Both the position numbers and the translations under genes were made by a program. Source: Corbicula japonica (Eukaryota; Mollusca; Bivalvia; Venerida; Cyrenidae). From it: a DNA stretch of 64,000 nucleotides. Location of the stretch: positions 15,924,053 through 15,988,052 of the forward strand of contig JAZAYU010000002.1 in NCBI GenBank assembly GCA_038501625.1. Reading direction: 5' to 3'. The notes beneath the pieces are model-generated. The model was not told where the DNA came from. It ran no database searches and worked only from the letters and a program-made list of their open reading frames with translations. Below, one piece after another: positions 24,773 through 37,244 of the stretch (position 1 is the stretch's first letter; each line of letters starts with the position of its first letter).

Positions 24773-25996
24773 TACACTCGTCAAAAGTTCTAAGTGCACA
24801 CTTTTCAATTTTGAATATCTCGAAGTAAACTTATTCTAATTGAATGAAAGTTTGATATAATGTTAATTAGGATCAAACAATAATATTTTTTTGGAAAACC
24901 GTGCATATGTTTTATGTATTACGTCATCCACGTCGGCATACGTTATTTATGCGTTATCCCCGCGAGGCAATCGAAATTAATTTTTTCACAATCGTTTTTG
25001 TTTTTCACATGTTCACTGACTCCAGACAAACAAGAAAAACACACAAACAAATTGTAAACATTGAACGGTTGACGTCGGCAGACAACGACATTCCCGTCAA
25101 AATTCTTTTCACTGGCACAACTTCAAATGTGTTGTAAATAATCTTTATGGTTTTCGTAAATGCAAAAGAAATACCTCATTTTTGCATATTTTATTAATTT
25201 AAGAAGAAAATCAAACGATATTATTTTCTAGATTGATTACGTTGCTTACGTTGAACGCTGACGTTACTCAATAAAGTCATTAAATATTTACGTAAAACAA
25301 CGTAAACTCGAAAATGTTTGTATAACATGTGTTGGATAAGTGTCCAATAAATACAAATTTAAAACTAAAATTTATAGAAATTCAATAAACTTTAAAATCG
25401 AATTATTCGAAAATGACGTTTATTTGGTCAAAAAGCGTGTCCGAAAACTGGTCAATTTTATCGTAATTAATACATTTTATCGTTCGGAAAGGCTGTTACA
25501 CATTTATCATAGAGAATTGCATCATCCCAAACTGCTAGACAATTAAAAAACTTTTGGCACAAAGAGTTGTGAAAAAAATGGAATTTTCTGCTTGAAATCC
25601 TGTTAAAACGTTATGGATAAAATAGAGAAGAGTGCGTTGGCTCATCTTGCCAAGCAGACCATAAGAAAGCTACAGGAAGCTATTTCAGTGCAATGGAATG
25701 GCAAACTACAGTATTTCCTTTAAATGTACATGAACTTTAAATGATAAAGAGATGAGAAAACGGTCACAAATGATAGCCGATGCAATTATAATTAACTTGA
25801 GAATTGCTCTCTGAGTACAAGTGAGCTAAAATGTTATTATTTTTTAATCTGGTTAAGCAGACTTAAATTTTTTGGTGTGCTTTAATAGAATATTGATTCT
25901 TTTTCATTGTAATTTACACAATTTTCAAAGATTCAATCAAATAATTTGAAAAATCAACATTTATCAAGTGTGCACTTAGAACTTTTGAGTAGTGTA
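24773..25996. mobile_element. Dead Tc1/mariner-like transposon
   Basis: The terminal inverted repeats are 31 bases with two mismatches (24773-24803 and 25966-25996), containing TCAAAAGTTCTAAGTGCACA, and are flanked by TA. The overall size of about 1.2 kb is right for this superfamily. No intact transposase remains: frames at 24901-25137 and 25340-25546 are short and show no DDE/D motif. A fragment near 25612-25723 could be the eroded C-terminus, though that is a weak call. It was probably mobilised by transposase in trans or has decayed since. Confidence 0.65.
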
Positions 25997-27393
25997 TTCT
26001 AAAACTAATTATTCAATGACAGCACTTTTTATAAAAGTAATTAGAGACTGCGCATTACAATTACCCAACACCATTATCGTGTCGGCGTGATTGATGTTCC
26101 AATAGAATATAGCTCATGAAAATTTGATGATGAAAATCACATTAACAGATAAATAATAAAACTGCTGACTACCGGAAATCAATCTGCCCCAAGCGATATT
26201 TCGGGACCTGCTAGTGCATCCTTTATCTACCACCGTGTCAAATTGTCATCATGTTATTTGTTAGATACAAATATCGATTGGAACAATTTCGATGAATCCT
26301 ATGTTAAATTTATTTGTTTTTTTTATCTTTTTGTTGTTTATTGTTCTGACTGAATCGATATTTCATCGCGTTAATCAGGGTATGGGTAACATTTGGGTTG
26401 TTTAAAGTGTGTGAAGCACGAATATTAAAGTATCATTATTTAACGAAATCTTGTATGGTTGTTAGAACAGCCGCATGAATGACAAACCGAATGACGGCAC
26501 GTTTTTAGCAGTAACGCGAGTAAACGTGTGTGATCGTCGAAGTCACTAGAGAATCATTTGGCATAGCCCAGTAGTGTTGTTTTGTTGTTGCCATTGTCCG
26601 AAGCAGATATTTTCCAATGCGAAATGTTAATATTCTGAAGAACTACTATCTGTGCTGTATTGTCATCAGCTTAATTCAGCCATCGGTGTTATAAAAATCA
26701 AGTTTTTCGAAGTTACTTGCTAAATTTTTGTGTTTTTTTGCACTTTGCGCAACGGACAACAAGTTCAAATTTATATTGCTATGCCCTTTCAACGATGCGG
26801 TTATGGTTCTAGTTTTATTGTCGATCTTATATCTCTGATCCTGACATAATAATAGTTTACGTTAAATAAAATCTGGACAAATACATTGCCGACAGTTTCA
26901 ACATTACTGAAAAAGAAAAGATTTTCTATCCTAACACATAGAGGGATTGAACTGTTTAAGGATAATTTATTAAAACCTAACAAAAAAGATATTTGTACGG
27001 AAGATATAATTAACAAAAGTTCAAATGGTCTCGAAGATATTTACATAGAGAATATAAAAAAACAAAACGTTAAACGCTCTTGAAGATATTTACAACGATA
27101 ATCTAATAAGCTAAGTCAATGATCTTGAAAGTTCATTTTGCCTTTGCACGATTCGTTTTAGTAATTACGCAGGAACTCATCCATCAGAAGGCTGCAAGTG
27201 CAACATCTAATCTTTGCTAGACCAATTAGAAACGATCAAATAGCTATTTCAATATTCTCATGTTTTTACATATCTTGACGCTGCCTGTTCACAGACCATG
27301 GTAGAATACTTCTATGTCACAGTTGTGGCGAATATTATTGTACAACTACAAAGTGCCTATAAATGATCAAAAAGGAGCAAAGTTACCGAACTA
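25997..27393. other. Intergenic, no gene recognised
   Basis: AT-rich. Overlapping short frames at 26801-27083 on both strands have no supporting evidence. Confidence 0.5.
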
Positions 27394-27608
27394 TTGGAGT
27401 TATTTCACCAAGACAACTTGTACTTCTTTTTTGTAATACGAGAACCTGTTGGGGCAAGTGTGAGGTTTTTGCACCCTAGAACCTGGTTTAAACCCCCAGT
27501 GGCAATTTGTTTTGCCACTGACCGTTCCAAGGCGGTATCCCCAACTGTTCTCTTTTTCGTTAATAGTTTGTGGCGTCCTATTTGAATTGACATACTTATA
27601 ACAAACAT

Positions 27609-27703
<95 letters not shown>

Positions 27704-27768
27704 TCGCAGCGTGAGGAGGCTGTGTTTTGTGACTGGCGATTCCTGATCTGCATATATTACTCTTTTAC
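27394..27768 (+). mobile_element. Naiad 3'-end copy with expanded CT tract
   Basis: Closely follows the tail of the array unit: GGAGTTATTTCACCAAGACA, GAGAACCTGTTGGGGCAAG, the CAGTGGCAA hairpin, CCGTTCCAAGGCGGT, GTGGCGTCC, an expanded C+T tract, and the GATTCCTGAT terminal block. It is the best preserved of the solo 3' ends. No coding part is attached, consistent with the heavy 5' truncation usual for target-primed retroelements or with a solo pseudo-LTR. Confidence 0.85.
27610..27700. repeat. CT dinucleotide microsatellite
   Basis: About 90 bases of CT repeat with one CCCC interruption, inside the Naiad tail where array copies have only a short C+T tract. Confidence 0.95.
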
Positions 27769-28909
27769 TACTAAGTACATTTTAGGATCTGTTGCGACTG
27801 AATTATACTGCTATAGTAACACTATAACAACTTTGGCTTCCAGTAAAGTATCACGTAAGTTAAAGGCGTAAGAATATTAAATCATATTAACTTTTTTTAT
27901 AAGTCTTCTACAGCTTATCATGTTAATTTTGTTGATCACATTTTTTATTTCGCATAAGCAAAACAAATTTTTCAAAGACCAAAAACAACCATGCTGCTTG
28001 GAACTAAATAAGATGATCCTTCAAATAAGACATAGGTTTGATTAACAGTAAAATTACGCCAGACAGTATAATTAAAGTACTAGTTAGGTAAACTAACAAT
28101 GCTACAGACAAGGTGTAATCAGGTACTGACATGAGTGCTTTCTGCTGTCAACAATTAATTATAGTTCGTCTTCAACTCAGGTTACCGGCTGATTAGATAG
28201 ATGAAAAGGGGAACGAACAGCACAAATATCAAAAAATTGCAAGATCGGTTTGATTGATCCTGTTTATTAGCACTAATGGAAGTGCATATGATTGTCGCGT
28301 TTTAACTGACATGGAAAAAATACATTATGCTATGGGGTACTTTTCAAAAGCCTGTTCATAATGTTCGATCGCGTTGTCCTAATTGCATGTTTTTCTTCAA
28401 AATATCCATTATGTAATGTGATTACTCTACTGTCTGATTACTTCGATCTGTTTTCAAATCTCTTCTGTATATTGATTGATAATTTCAATCAAGTTAATAG
28501 CACTTTATTTATTTCTCTACAACCATTTGTCGTTTAAGCTGAGCTTCCACCGCAAGAAAATCATATCTTAGCTGATATTAAATAGAAAATGATCAAAATA
28601 ACTGATTGGTCTGTTTCATGGCTTGTCTTTCAATGTTGAAAGAATTTAAATCAAGTAATTTTGTACTGTTCAAATAATATATTTTCTTCAGCATTTGGAA
28701 ATATAAATGGTTGACCAACACGACTTCCTATTAAACACTAGACGGTGTTTATAAAATCTCCTAAACCCACACAAACGATAGTGTATAAGCCATACCTGAA
28801 ATTAACAATATAACTGTGTTGAGAAAGACACCGCGAAAAGAAAAAAAATATAGGTTTATTAAATGATTGATCAAACAATACACTACAAACATTTGACAAA
28901 AAAGAACCT
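27769..28909. other. Intergenic with one R1 fragment
   Basis: AT-rich DNA with no gene; contains the R1 fragment listed separately. Confidence 0.5.
28195..28305 (+). repeat. R1 repeat fragment
   Basis: Shares with 31265-31712 the order GATGAAAAGGG, a TTGCAAGATCGGTTTGATTG block and GGAAGTGCATATGATTG. Truncated. Confidence 0.6.
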
Positions 28910-28985
28910 AAGGGGTTACCGCCTTGGAACGGTCGGTGGCGAAACGATTTATCACAGGTTCTATGTTGCACCAACCTCTAACTTT
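28910..28985 (-). mobile_element. Naiad 3'-end fragment
   Basis: Complement of the conserved tail core: GGGGTTACCGCCTTGGAACG, GTCGGTGGC, then AGGTTCTATGTTGCACCAAC. The hairpin sequence between is partly altered. It lies 40 bases from a palindromic MITE, as at 18795-18970. Confidence 0.75.
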
Positions 28986-29025
28986 CCCCAAACAGTTCTC
29001 ATATGAACGAACAAGAACAATGCCC

Positions 29026-29162
29026 AAGGTTATAAAGCTGAGCATGGAAACCAGTCTCAAATCTCAAGCATCTGATTGGCTGAAATGGCGACTGGTCGCC
29101 ATTTCAGCCAATCAGATTCTTGAGATTTGAGACTGGTTTCCAAACTCTGCTTTATAACCTTC
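29026..29162. mobile_element. Palindromic MITE, copy 2
   Basis: Same palindrome as 18991-19124, with arms of about 60 bases around GCGACTGGTCGC. The outer ends AAGGTTATAAAGC and GCTTTATAACCTT pair exactly. Very few differences between arms suggest either recent origin or homogenisation. Confidence 0.85.
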
Positions 29163-30899
29163 AGTCCAGGTTGTCTTGATGAATGAGATCCAACACACCA
29201 TTCAACTCGTCAAGATGTAATCAATCGTAAAGTAAGCTTCTCGATGTGGTCCCAAACTTTATTTTGGTATCGCAAGTCAACCCTTAGCTACAATTTATTC
29301 TTTAAATACAGATCCTATAGGTCTGAACCAAAAAGATAGACCGTTCCGCAATCAAGTATAGAAATAGCAGCTTTAGTGTTCGAACTAAACCAATGGAACA
29401 AGCAAGAACAGGTCTTCATAGGCTGAAACATTTATTAGGTACCCCGGATTTTTTGTCAAAGATTCGGGATTGATTTCAAAATAAACTTTATATTAAAACC
29501 ATAAAAGATTTGAAAAATAATATAAGAAAATTCGACTGTATGATGCTCTACTTTTCATTTTAACCAAGTTTTCGAAACCTGATTTTTAGACTGGGATATG
29601 TCGATGGTCGGGTGGGAGGGCTGGTAAGCATGTAGGCGACAAACATCTGAACTTCGCTTAATTACTAGCTTGCATTTAGCACTTATTTTCATCAGACTTG
29701 TTACTTTAAGATTACGTCAAAGGTTGAGATAGATCGTTGGGCCACTTAGCTCGAGGTCAATATTAGTGTTTAATTTAAACTACAAATCCATTGGCTCAAC
29801 TAGTTTTTATTGTCAAAATTTTACCAAATGTCGTGTTATTGAAGCGATATTAAACTAACAAAAGTGGGGCGTATGGCGGAATAAACGAGGGTGGATATAT
29901 TTTATAATCATAGCTGATGTTCGTAAATTTAAATAGAAAAGCAAAACCTTGTGGGAATTGATCACCCCTTTCGCATCCCAGGGCCACAAAAGGTCACGGC
30001 TTGTGGATATGACACCATCATATTAAATAAAAATAAACTTTCATCAAAGGATAGGCAAAGTTATGCTCTAAAACAAAACTTTGCAAATAGTTTTGACGTG
30101 TAAACCTGATGTTTTACCCTGACCAATAAGTGTGTCGTGGTTCCTACCCCTGGCAGTTTGTTACATAAAGGTGAACACTTTAGTAAAGTTGAGGTAAAAT
30201 CCTTACTTAAAACTTATGCTCCTGAAACTAGAAGTTTTTGCGGAAATTATTCCATAAATTCTGACACATAAGATTCCAGACATGAAGTTGTTTTTAATTT
30301 TCCAACTGTTTATTTTGAGTCAGTCAACATCTCTGAACTTATAATACCGACATATAATTCAATATGGATAAAATAGACCAACTAAAATAAAATGTTTAAA
30401 TGTATATAAAATATAAAAAGAAAAACAAACTTATTATCAGACAAGTGGCTAGTATTGGAAACCTGTTATATATATTGATCAACTCGTAATAGTACAGCTG
30501 TTAAACATTCCTTCAAAAGTGAAATCCCATTTCGATTGTAACAGATATATATATATGGAGAAAACAACATAAGGAAATATAGCCCTTACCTTATGTTAAT
30601 GACGTTCTTATCCGAAGTTCACAGGAGCTTTGATTAATTTATTGAATATAAGTAAAATGTACACGTTTCCAAAACAATCTGCATAACATTTAAAAGGTCT
30701 TCATGTCTATTCACAATCGTGTAAGATCCAAATAATATTCTTCAAGAGTTCTATAGATCTTGCTTTAGTCTAAATCGGAGCAGATAAAATGTATTGCAGA
30801 ACGACACTCTAGTCGCATGCTTTCTCGTCGCATGTTTCCAATACAGCACTGCCCAAGAATTATTCAATAGTTCCGTTACGAACACTTGTTGTTATGTTC
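29163..30899. other. Intergenic with one array-element relic
   Basis: No gene recognised. About 29565-29640 (TTAACCAAGTTTTCGAAACC, then a GGTCGGGTGGGAGGG block) looks like an inverted, eroded right end of the 22843-24203 type of element. A short TA run sits at 30546-30556. Confidence 0.45.
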
Positions 30900-31130
30900 C
30901 CAAGAATAGTTTTGCTTGCTATCGCTTGTCCTAGGACAGAATGTAAAACAGCAAAATTAAGCACATTTAAAGGTTTCCAGAAATAGTTTAACTTGCTATC
31001 GCTTGTCCTACAACAGAATGTCAAACAAAATACCTAAACATATTTAACGATTAAAAAGTTGTATAAAATTGATTTAAGGAAAGAATGTAAAACAGAAAAC
31101 CTAAATAGATCTATTTAAAGGTTTATAAGT
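30900..31130. repeat. Degenerate tandem repeat, ~90-bp unit
   Basis: Two to three imperfect units sharing TTGCTATCGCTTGTCCTA, CAGAATGTAAAACAG and ATTTAAAGGTTT. Confidence 0.65.
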
Positions 31131-31264
31131 GTATGATAAAATATTTTGATTTTATTGTAAAATTTTAGTCCATGTTAATAGTGTAGAAACATGTACACAA
31201 ACTAAATGCGTTGTACTATTCTTCTTCAGTCACGTATCAATGTACTTGTGTATATTATTCAAAT

Positions 31265-31712
31265 AGATGAAAAGGGAACTTTGAAAGCCACCAAACACGA
31301 CAAATATGAAAATATTGCAGGCTCGGTTTGATTGAGCCTGTTCATGGGAAGTAATGGAAATGCATATTACTGCCCACGTCGCCTAGCCACGGGCTGAGCG
31401 CAACTCAATATTTACACCAATAAACAGTACAATTTTGATCCATCCCAAACGATGGTATGCTTATGACGGTGAACATGGAACTTTCGATGCGGTATTTTCA
31501 GATTCCATTCCATGTTCAGCGGCGTTTGGTCCCCAGATGAAAGAATGGTTTTGCCCTAAACGAGAAAACAATGGGCGGATTTAAACAAAATATGATTTTG
31601 ACAGGGGATCTGAGAATATAAATCCTGCATATCACAGACAACGCCAAAGGCAAAATTTAAAAAGCATTAAGTATATCCTTAGGGTGAATGAACAATATCC
31701 GAATCTATATTT
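31265..31712 (+). repeat. Dispersed repeat R1, longest copy
   Basis: About 450 bp that recurs in pieces at 17493-17865 (inverted), 28195-28305, 32515-32640 and 33110-33345. Landmarks: GATGAAAAGGGAACTTTGAA, GGCTCGGTTTGATTGAGCC, ACGGTGAACATGGAAC, GTTCAGCGGCGTTTGGTCCC and a GACAGGGGATCTG block. No coding frame and no clear terminal repeats; the type is unknown. Confidence 0.7.
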
Positions 31713-32514
31713 GCTGGGATAATGAAACCACCCATCTAAATAAACTGGCTAAATAAGCTTTAGTTGTTATAGCTTTAATGAATTAGAACAATTCACTCTC
31801 AACCGATTCTAAAATAGACATCAGCGTTACTAAAGTAGAAAAATTCAATCACAACAGATTCTAAAATAAACTAATTAGTAAAAAAATTCGGCAAAATTCG
31901 TTACTTTTTAGTGATTAAAGGCATTAAGACAAGGAATAATAGTACAGAAATATCAACAGTTACTGACACATTGATTAGTCCACACTAAACTGTGAAATAG
32001 CAGCTGTAAATCAATCAGCTTTTGTTGTTGTACAACTGCAAACATTGATAGCAACACACACTTCTCAAACACTCGCACACATCATAAGAAGCTTTAGAAA
32101 AAGCTTTTTAACGACATAATTGTTTTCTGTAGCGGCAGTATCTCATGTTTGCTTTATTCTTATCTCTATCAGACAGGTGAAGAAGGTGATTGTGTTGTTA
32201 ATAATGACAGATTCAATCAATTTTTTCTGCCTCAAAAATTATTTGTGGTGCTTTATTTAGCAGATAATTATTCGTCCTATTCTTTTAAACACGTCTGAAG
32301 TGAAAAACAAATAAATTGTGTTTTTATGTTAATGAAGTGTCGACATTTACGTTACATTAAAATAAATCAGCTTGCGGTTATAGCTATTCTGGGATTTCCT
32401 AATTCGGTGCCCAACCAAATAATTTATATAGTCTAATATGGCGAAAAATCACCCCATAAACAAGACGGAGTGTTTTGAAATATGGTTCCTGTGATATTAA
32501 TGGCCTTGGAGGAA
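31713..32514. other. Intergenic, no gene recognised
   Basis: AT-rich with nothing supported. Confidence 0.45.
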
Positions 32515-32640
32515 TAGATGAAAAAGGAGCTTTGACACCAACAAACATGATAAATATAAAATTTGTGCAGTCTCAGTTAGATTGAGCCTGCTCAAAGGAA
32601 GTAATGACGATGCTGCCCAACGCTGCCTAACTCATAAGTG
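32515..32640 (+). repeat. R1 repeat fragment
   Basis: Shares GATGAAAAAGGAGCTTTGA, GATTGAGCCTG and GGAAGTAATG with the longest R1 copy; the rest is lost. Confidence 0.6.
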
Positions 32641-32859
32641 AACTTAATTCCACAATGTAGCTCAGTAATAGAAGAGTGCAACTTATTTTCGAAAGTTAAT
32701 TCAATACAATTGCATTACTTGAATAAGAATTTTAGTGTTTCCCGGAACACGTGTCGCCTGCATTTAAAAAGCTGAAACATTGCAGTACCGTTAAATTAAC
32801 GATTTAATTATAATTAATCAGGTATTATCTTAAGAAAAAGGATGTTAATTCTTGCTGTC

Positions 32860-33420
32860 CAAAAATCGATTTGTTCAACCAAAACGCATGATATATTTCA
32901 ATATTTGTTTAATAGGACAAGGACAAGTACTTGCCAGCAAAGCCATTTAAAATGGACATAGCTCAAAAAAGTAAAACAGGAGTTATTACAGTGACTGTTA
33001 CTGTTACAGATAGCTTTGTATATAAATATGACATATTCCAAGTAAAAAGTTAATATGAAAAGCGCTTATAAAGTCATAGGCACCATAAAGTTTTAAATTT
33101 CAAAAGATAAAAAGTGAACTTTGAAAGCAATCGAACACGACAAATATGAAAAAAAAACTACTAGAGGCTCGGGTTGATTGAGCCTAGCCCCGGTTGAAAT
33201 GTGGTATTTATATATTAACACCATTACATGTTAAGCGGCGTACGGTCCCCAGATAAAAAGGGGTTTTCCCTAAACGAGATAACAATGGACGGAACTTAAC
33301 AGAATAGAATTTCGACAGGGGATCTGGGGATAAAAATCTATAAATCTTTAAGTTGGGGGTCTAACGGAACGCTGCCGAACAATAGGATTCCAGGCGACAC
33401 AAGATTAGAATATCTATGCC
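32860..33420. repeat. Array-B relic interrupted by R1
   Basis: About 32860-33085 holds degenerate units of the repeat seen at 53396-54065 (GGACAAGGACAAGTACTT, GGACATAGCTCAAAAAAG, AACAGGAGTTATTAC, ATGACATATTCCAAG). An R1 copy occupies about 33110-33345, and a short tail at 33355-33415 (CTAACGGAACGCTGCCG, AGGCGACACAAGAT) matches the end of the 53396-55630 element. This reads as an old nested insertion of R1 into a tandem-array element. Confidence 0.6.
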
Positions 33421-36126
33421 GTTTTACACCATCACTCGCGAATTAAATAACCTTAACAAATTAGTTTTGTCTAATTGTTTATGTTAAACTAAAAGAAAAT
33501 AATGGAGAAATTAAACAAACCTAAGGTGAAATGTCATGAAAAAACTAATGGTTTATTAACATACTTCACGTTGAATGTCAACTGAAGTAAATTTTTCAAA
33601 TTACTCTTCAATGACAACACATATTGATCAGTAATAAGTGACTTCGCATTTAATTACATGACAACGTTTTCCTGTCTAATTGACTGATGCCACAAGAAAC
33701 AACACTCACTGAAGTCACTTTCACATATTACTTATCAATTTTGAAAATCAGAAATCAGTCTGTCTCAGGCACAATAAATTCATATATAACTTATTTGATA
33801 TTTTTCATATTAAAAGAGGTCGTATACTTGCAGCTAAATTAAATTGTAGAGTAAAATTGGAAGTTTTGGAGTTCGTACTCTGTCATAATAAGAGCACACC
33901 ATAATAATATAAAATCTAAAAAATGTTCCCTGTTATGTACTATGGCCATATTGCTACAATTATACCAAATTATGTCAACTTCTTATAAGAGGGTTCTTGT
34001 ATCTCAGATGCTTCATTAGATACTATCTTTCTATACTCTGCTGTAAAAATCAGTGATCACTTATAACCTTTACTTATAACCTACCCATAAGACTCATTTC
34101 CGCTGCTAGCTTTGTTGATACGTTTCTCAATTTTGATTATGTTATTAAAATTCATATTTAATTTAAAGCTTTAGAACTTTCTTTTCGAAAGTATTTGAGT
34201 TTGTAAAGGTGAAGCTCTATTTTGGTATATTTTATCGCCGAAAGATCAAAATGTTATCTATTTTAAACAAATCGTCGAGAGACCACGACATGTGATTGAA
34301 GATTGTAATACTGTCATCTTTCTGTCACAAGAACACATTGATTATCCTCTCGAGTAAACATGTGTCCAAACTTACGTTGCACATCGTTGTTCAGCGGGAA
34401 AAATCGTCCATCTGTCTGTTAGACTGGAGTATTCTTGCATACCGGATAAGTATTTCCGCATGATTTACCGTGGCACGAAAATCTTATCTTTTTCCTAGGG
34501 AAAATATATTGTTCGAATGCTACATGCGTGGTCTTTTACAAAATAAGGTTTGCGTAAACATCATTATTTCAGCCTAAGAAACAAAAGTAAGTTTGTATAC
34601 ATATACATGTATAAAAATGTTATGAGCAGTAAGAGGTATGCAAGAAAAAGTATCGTGCATGAGACATTCGGTAATGATAGGAAATCGGCAGAACCTCGTT
34701 CCCGCAGAAGTGTTCAGCCATCGATGACAAATTTTCCGTATTCACAATACATCATGCAAGATACATGTACTTATAAACATTCCATTTGCCTTTTACGGGA
34801 AGCAAATCACTCAACGTCTTATGGGAAAAGTGCATATCTTTCATTTTCCGTGGGAAGTGGGACCGGAAACAATTACAATTCATATACTTTTGCCAACAAA
34901 TGGAATATAAACACATAGTTTGCATCAAACACACGCCAATATTCATTACAGATCTTAATCATGACAATATGTGTATTCTGGTTATAGCACAATATTGTCG
35001 TCAAAGATATTTACAGAGTAGTTTCTAATGAATATTTTATTTATTAGTGGCAGAGAGATAATGATCGCCAGTGATCGACAACCTATCAGTGAATAGTCTA
35101 ATAATTCATCATGCAATTTTAAAAAAAAACTGAGTTATTAGTAAGTCAATGCTCCTATACCACGTCGCGTGCAAAATGACAATGTGTTGTAGCGACTGCT
35201 CTCAAAATCTAATATTTGTTGGCAAAAATAAAGCATGCACCCGAGATGGAAGTGAATAAAACATGTGTCTGTTGCAATCAGAGATGCATTTTTAGATTGT
35301 GCCGTTTTCTGTCGTCATTGCACATAAGTAAAAAAATAAAAATATCAAACTCTTTGTAACAGCAAGAGACTTCAATAAAACTTTGCACAAATGATTATTA
35401 TTAATGTATCTTCATTTAACACATATGAGGAAAAGTTAGAACAGAAAAAAGGTAGACTTAAAAATTCCCTAAAATTCTATTTATATAAAATAACAAACTT
35501 TAAAAACTTAACAACACAAAAACATTATTTCAAATATCTACATGAGTATAATGACCTTGACAACAATATGTTGTGTATTTTTGATTGAGCCTGTCAATGG
35601 GCAGCAGTGTCATTATAATAGCATGAAAATGGTACTAGTGAAATAAAAACTGTAAACCACATTTGTTGGCCATATAACTAGCAGACATCTATTATCTAGT
35701 TGAAACTATCTACACAGTCAGAAATAAGTAAATATAGAATGAACACTTATATTTTGTTGAATCAGCACGAGTTTTAAATACTTCGTCTGCATTGTACAGA
35801 GACGATATAATTGCAATTGATTTTCAACTCCTCATTTTGCAATGTAATTACTTTCCTCTATCGATCGCTTTGCTTTTGTTAAAATTTGCTTTTGCCAAAA
35901 TATCGATTTACAAGGTAAAGTTAATTGCATTGCATTTATTTGACTGACACTATCACATCAGGTGTCAGACTTTCCTTCAGAAGTAGAACCAAATAACATA
36001 AACACATCAGTTGCAGGCGGGAAGTGAAAAATAAGAATGCAGCTAAAATTTGGATGTTGCTTTCGATTTGATCTTCGGCAAATATATAATGACGATTTGA
36101 ACATATTATTGTCAACTTAGCTTTGT
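33421..36126. other. Intergenic, no gene recognised
   Basis: 2.7 kb of AT-rich DNA. The longest frame, 34550-34918 (122 codons, plus), is polar and low in recognisable features; I see no domain and do not call it a gene. A small R1-like scrap (GATTGAGCCTGTCAATGGGC) lies near 35584. Confidence 0.5.
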
Positions 36127-36131
36127 TTTAT

Positions 36132-36840
36132 GGGGCCGTCAAACGGACGTTCTAGCCAGCGTTCTATCACGTTTGAGAAAACGTTGTTAGTCGTCCGTGG
36201 TTGCTGGGATAACGCCAAAAAGCGTTATGCGAACGCTAGTGAACGTCGGTGATCGCCGGTGAACGCTGGTCCGAAAAAAAGTTTTGAACATGCACAAAAA
36301 GTTTCACTGAGACCAGCGTTCTTCAACGTTTAATTTTAAACGCTGAAGAACGTTTAAGAACGTTCGTGACACGTTTTATTAACGTTCGCCGAGCGTTGCA
36401 CGCGTTCGGCTATCGTGAGTCAGTCGTTACTCAAGCGTTCTTGGTTGTTACAAATCGTTTGCTTTGCTGTGAAAGACTTACTGGCGGCCTATAAACGTCC
36501 GCTGAACGGTCCGCTAGCGCTCACAGCGTGTGACTATAATGAAACGAACGTCCTTTTGGCTTCCATCGAGTGTCTTTCGAGCATCACCGAACATTGCTCG
36601 TCTTACGCTTACAAATCGTTCTTCGCGCGCCAGTGGTGTATAAGAACATGATAATGGTTTGAGGCTTTTCTTACTTGGTCGCTGTTACACGCTTCTAGTA
36701 CGTTATACACACGCTAGTGGTGCGTTAAACTAAACGTTAATAACACGCCAGATGTGTCATCCTCATTCTAGAACGCTCAAAATATGAACGATTGAAACGT
36801 TCAGTGAACGTTGACCAGAACGTCATAGTGTGACGGCCCC
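36132..36840. mobile_element. Non-autonomous DNA transposon rich in ACGTT motifs
   Basis: Ends are inverted: GGGGCCGTCA at 36132 and its complement ending at 36840, with ACGTTCT also matched just inside. TTTAT flanks both sides (36127-36131 and 36841-36845), giving a plausible 5-bp target duplication. The 709-bp element is clearly GC- and CpG-richer than its surroundings and has at least fifteen ACGTT/AACGT motifs in both orientations, possibly subterminal transposase-binding repeats. There is no transposase; a 78-codon frame at 36415-36651 is not convincing. Superfamily unresolved. Confidence 0.75.
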
Positions 36841-36845
36841 TTTAT

Positions 36846-37244
36846 CTACAACTTTATGATCAATTTTATATTTTTCCTTTACTTTTTAAAGATTCTATCT
36901 TATGATTGCATTCATATAATTTAAATACATGATTTGTTTTCTTTAAAGAAATAAATAAGCTTCACGTTGTGATAACAAATTGGTTCAATTTTGTAGATTT
37001 TCTAAGTTTATTATCAATTTTCAAATTTAAAAACATAATCTCATATTGAATCCCAAGAAATGTAATGAACCATTTGGTCTTGCCCACACGGAAACATGAA
37101 ACACGGAAACATGTAGACATACATGTTAACTACTGAATGGCAGGACATAAGTGTAACGTTGTAGCACCTACAACAAGCGTCAAGTCCGCCTTCAGCATCG
37201 ACGAAGTTACAACTGAGTTGCTTGGTATGTGAAATTGTTTAATA
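36846..37244. other. Left flank of Naiad array
   Basis: AT-rich spacer with no gene. It ends abruptly at 37245, where sequence becomes identical to the Naiad unit. Confidence 0.5.

Noticed and set aside
24901..25546. Intact transposase in the Tc1/mariner-like element
   Set aside because: Frames are short and in different phases and no DDE/D catalytic motif was found.
27400..27753. Minus-strand frame with a long Arg-Glu repeat
   Set aside because: Product of the CT microsatellite read in the opposite strand, inside a Naiad tail.
34550..34918. 122-codon plus-strand frame as a host gene
   Set aside because: No recognisable domain, signal peptide or splice context; overlapping frames on the other strand are similarly long. 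Too weak to call.
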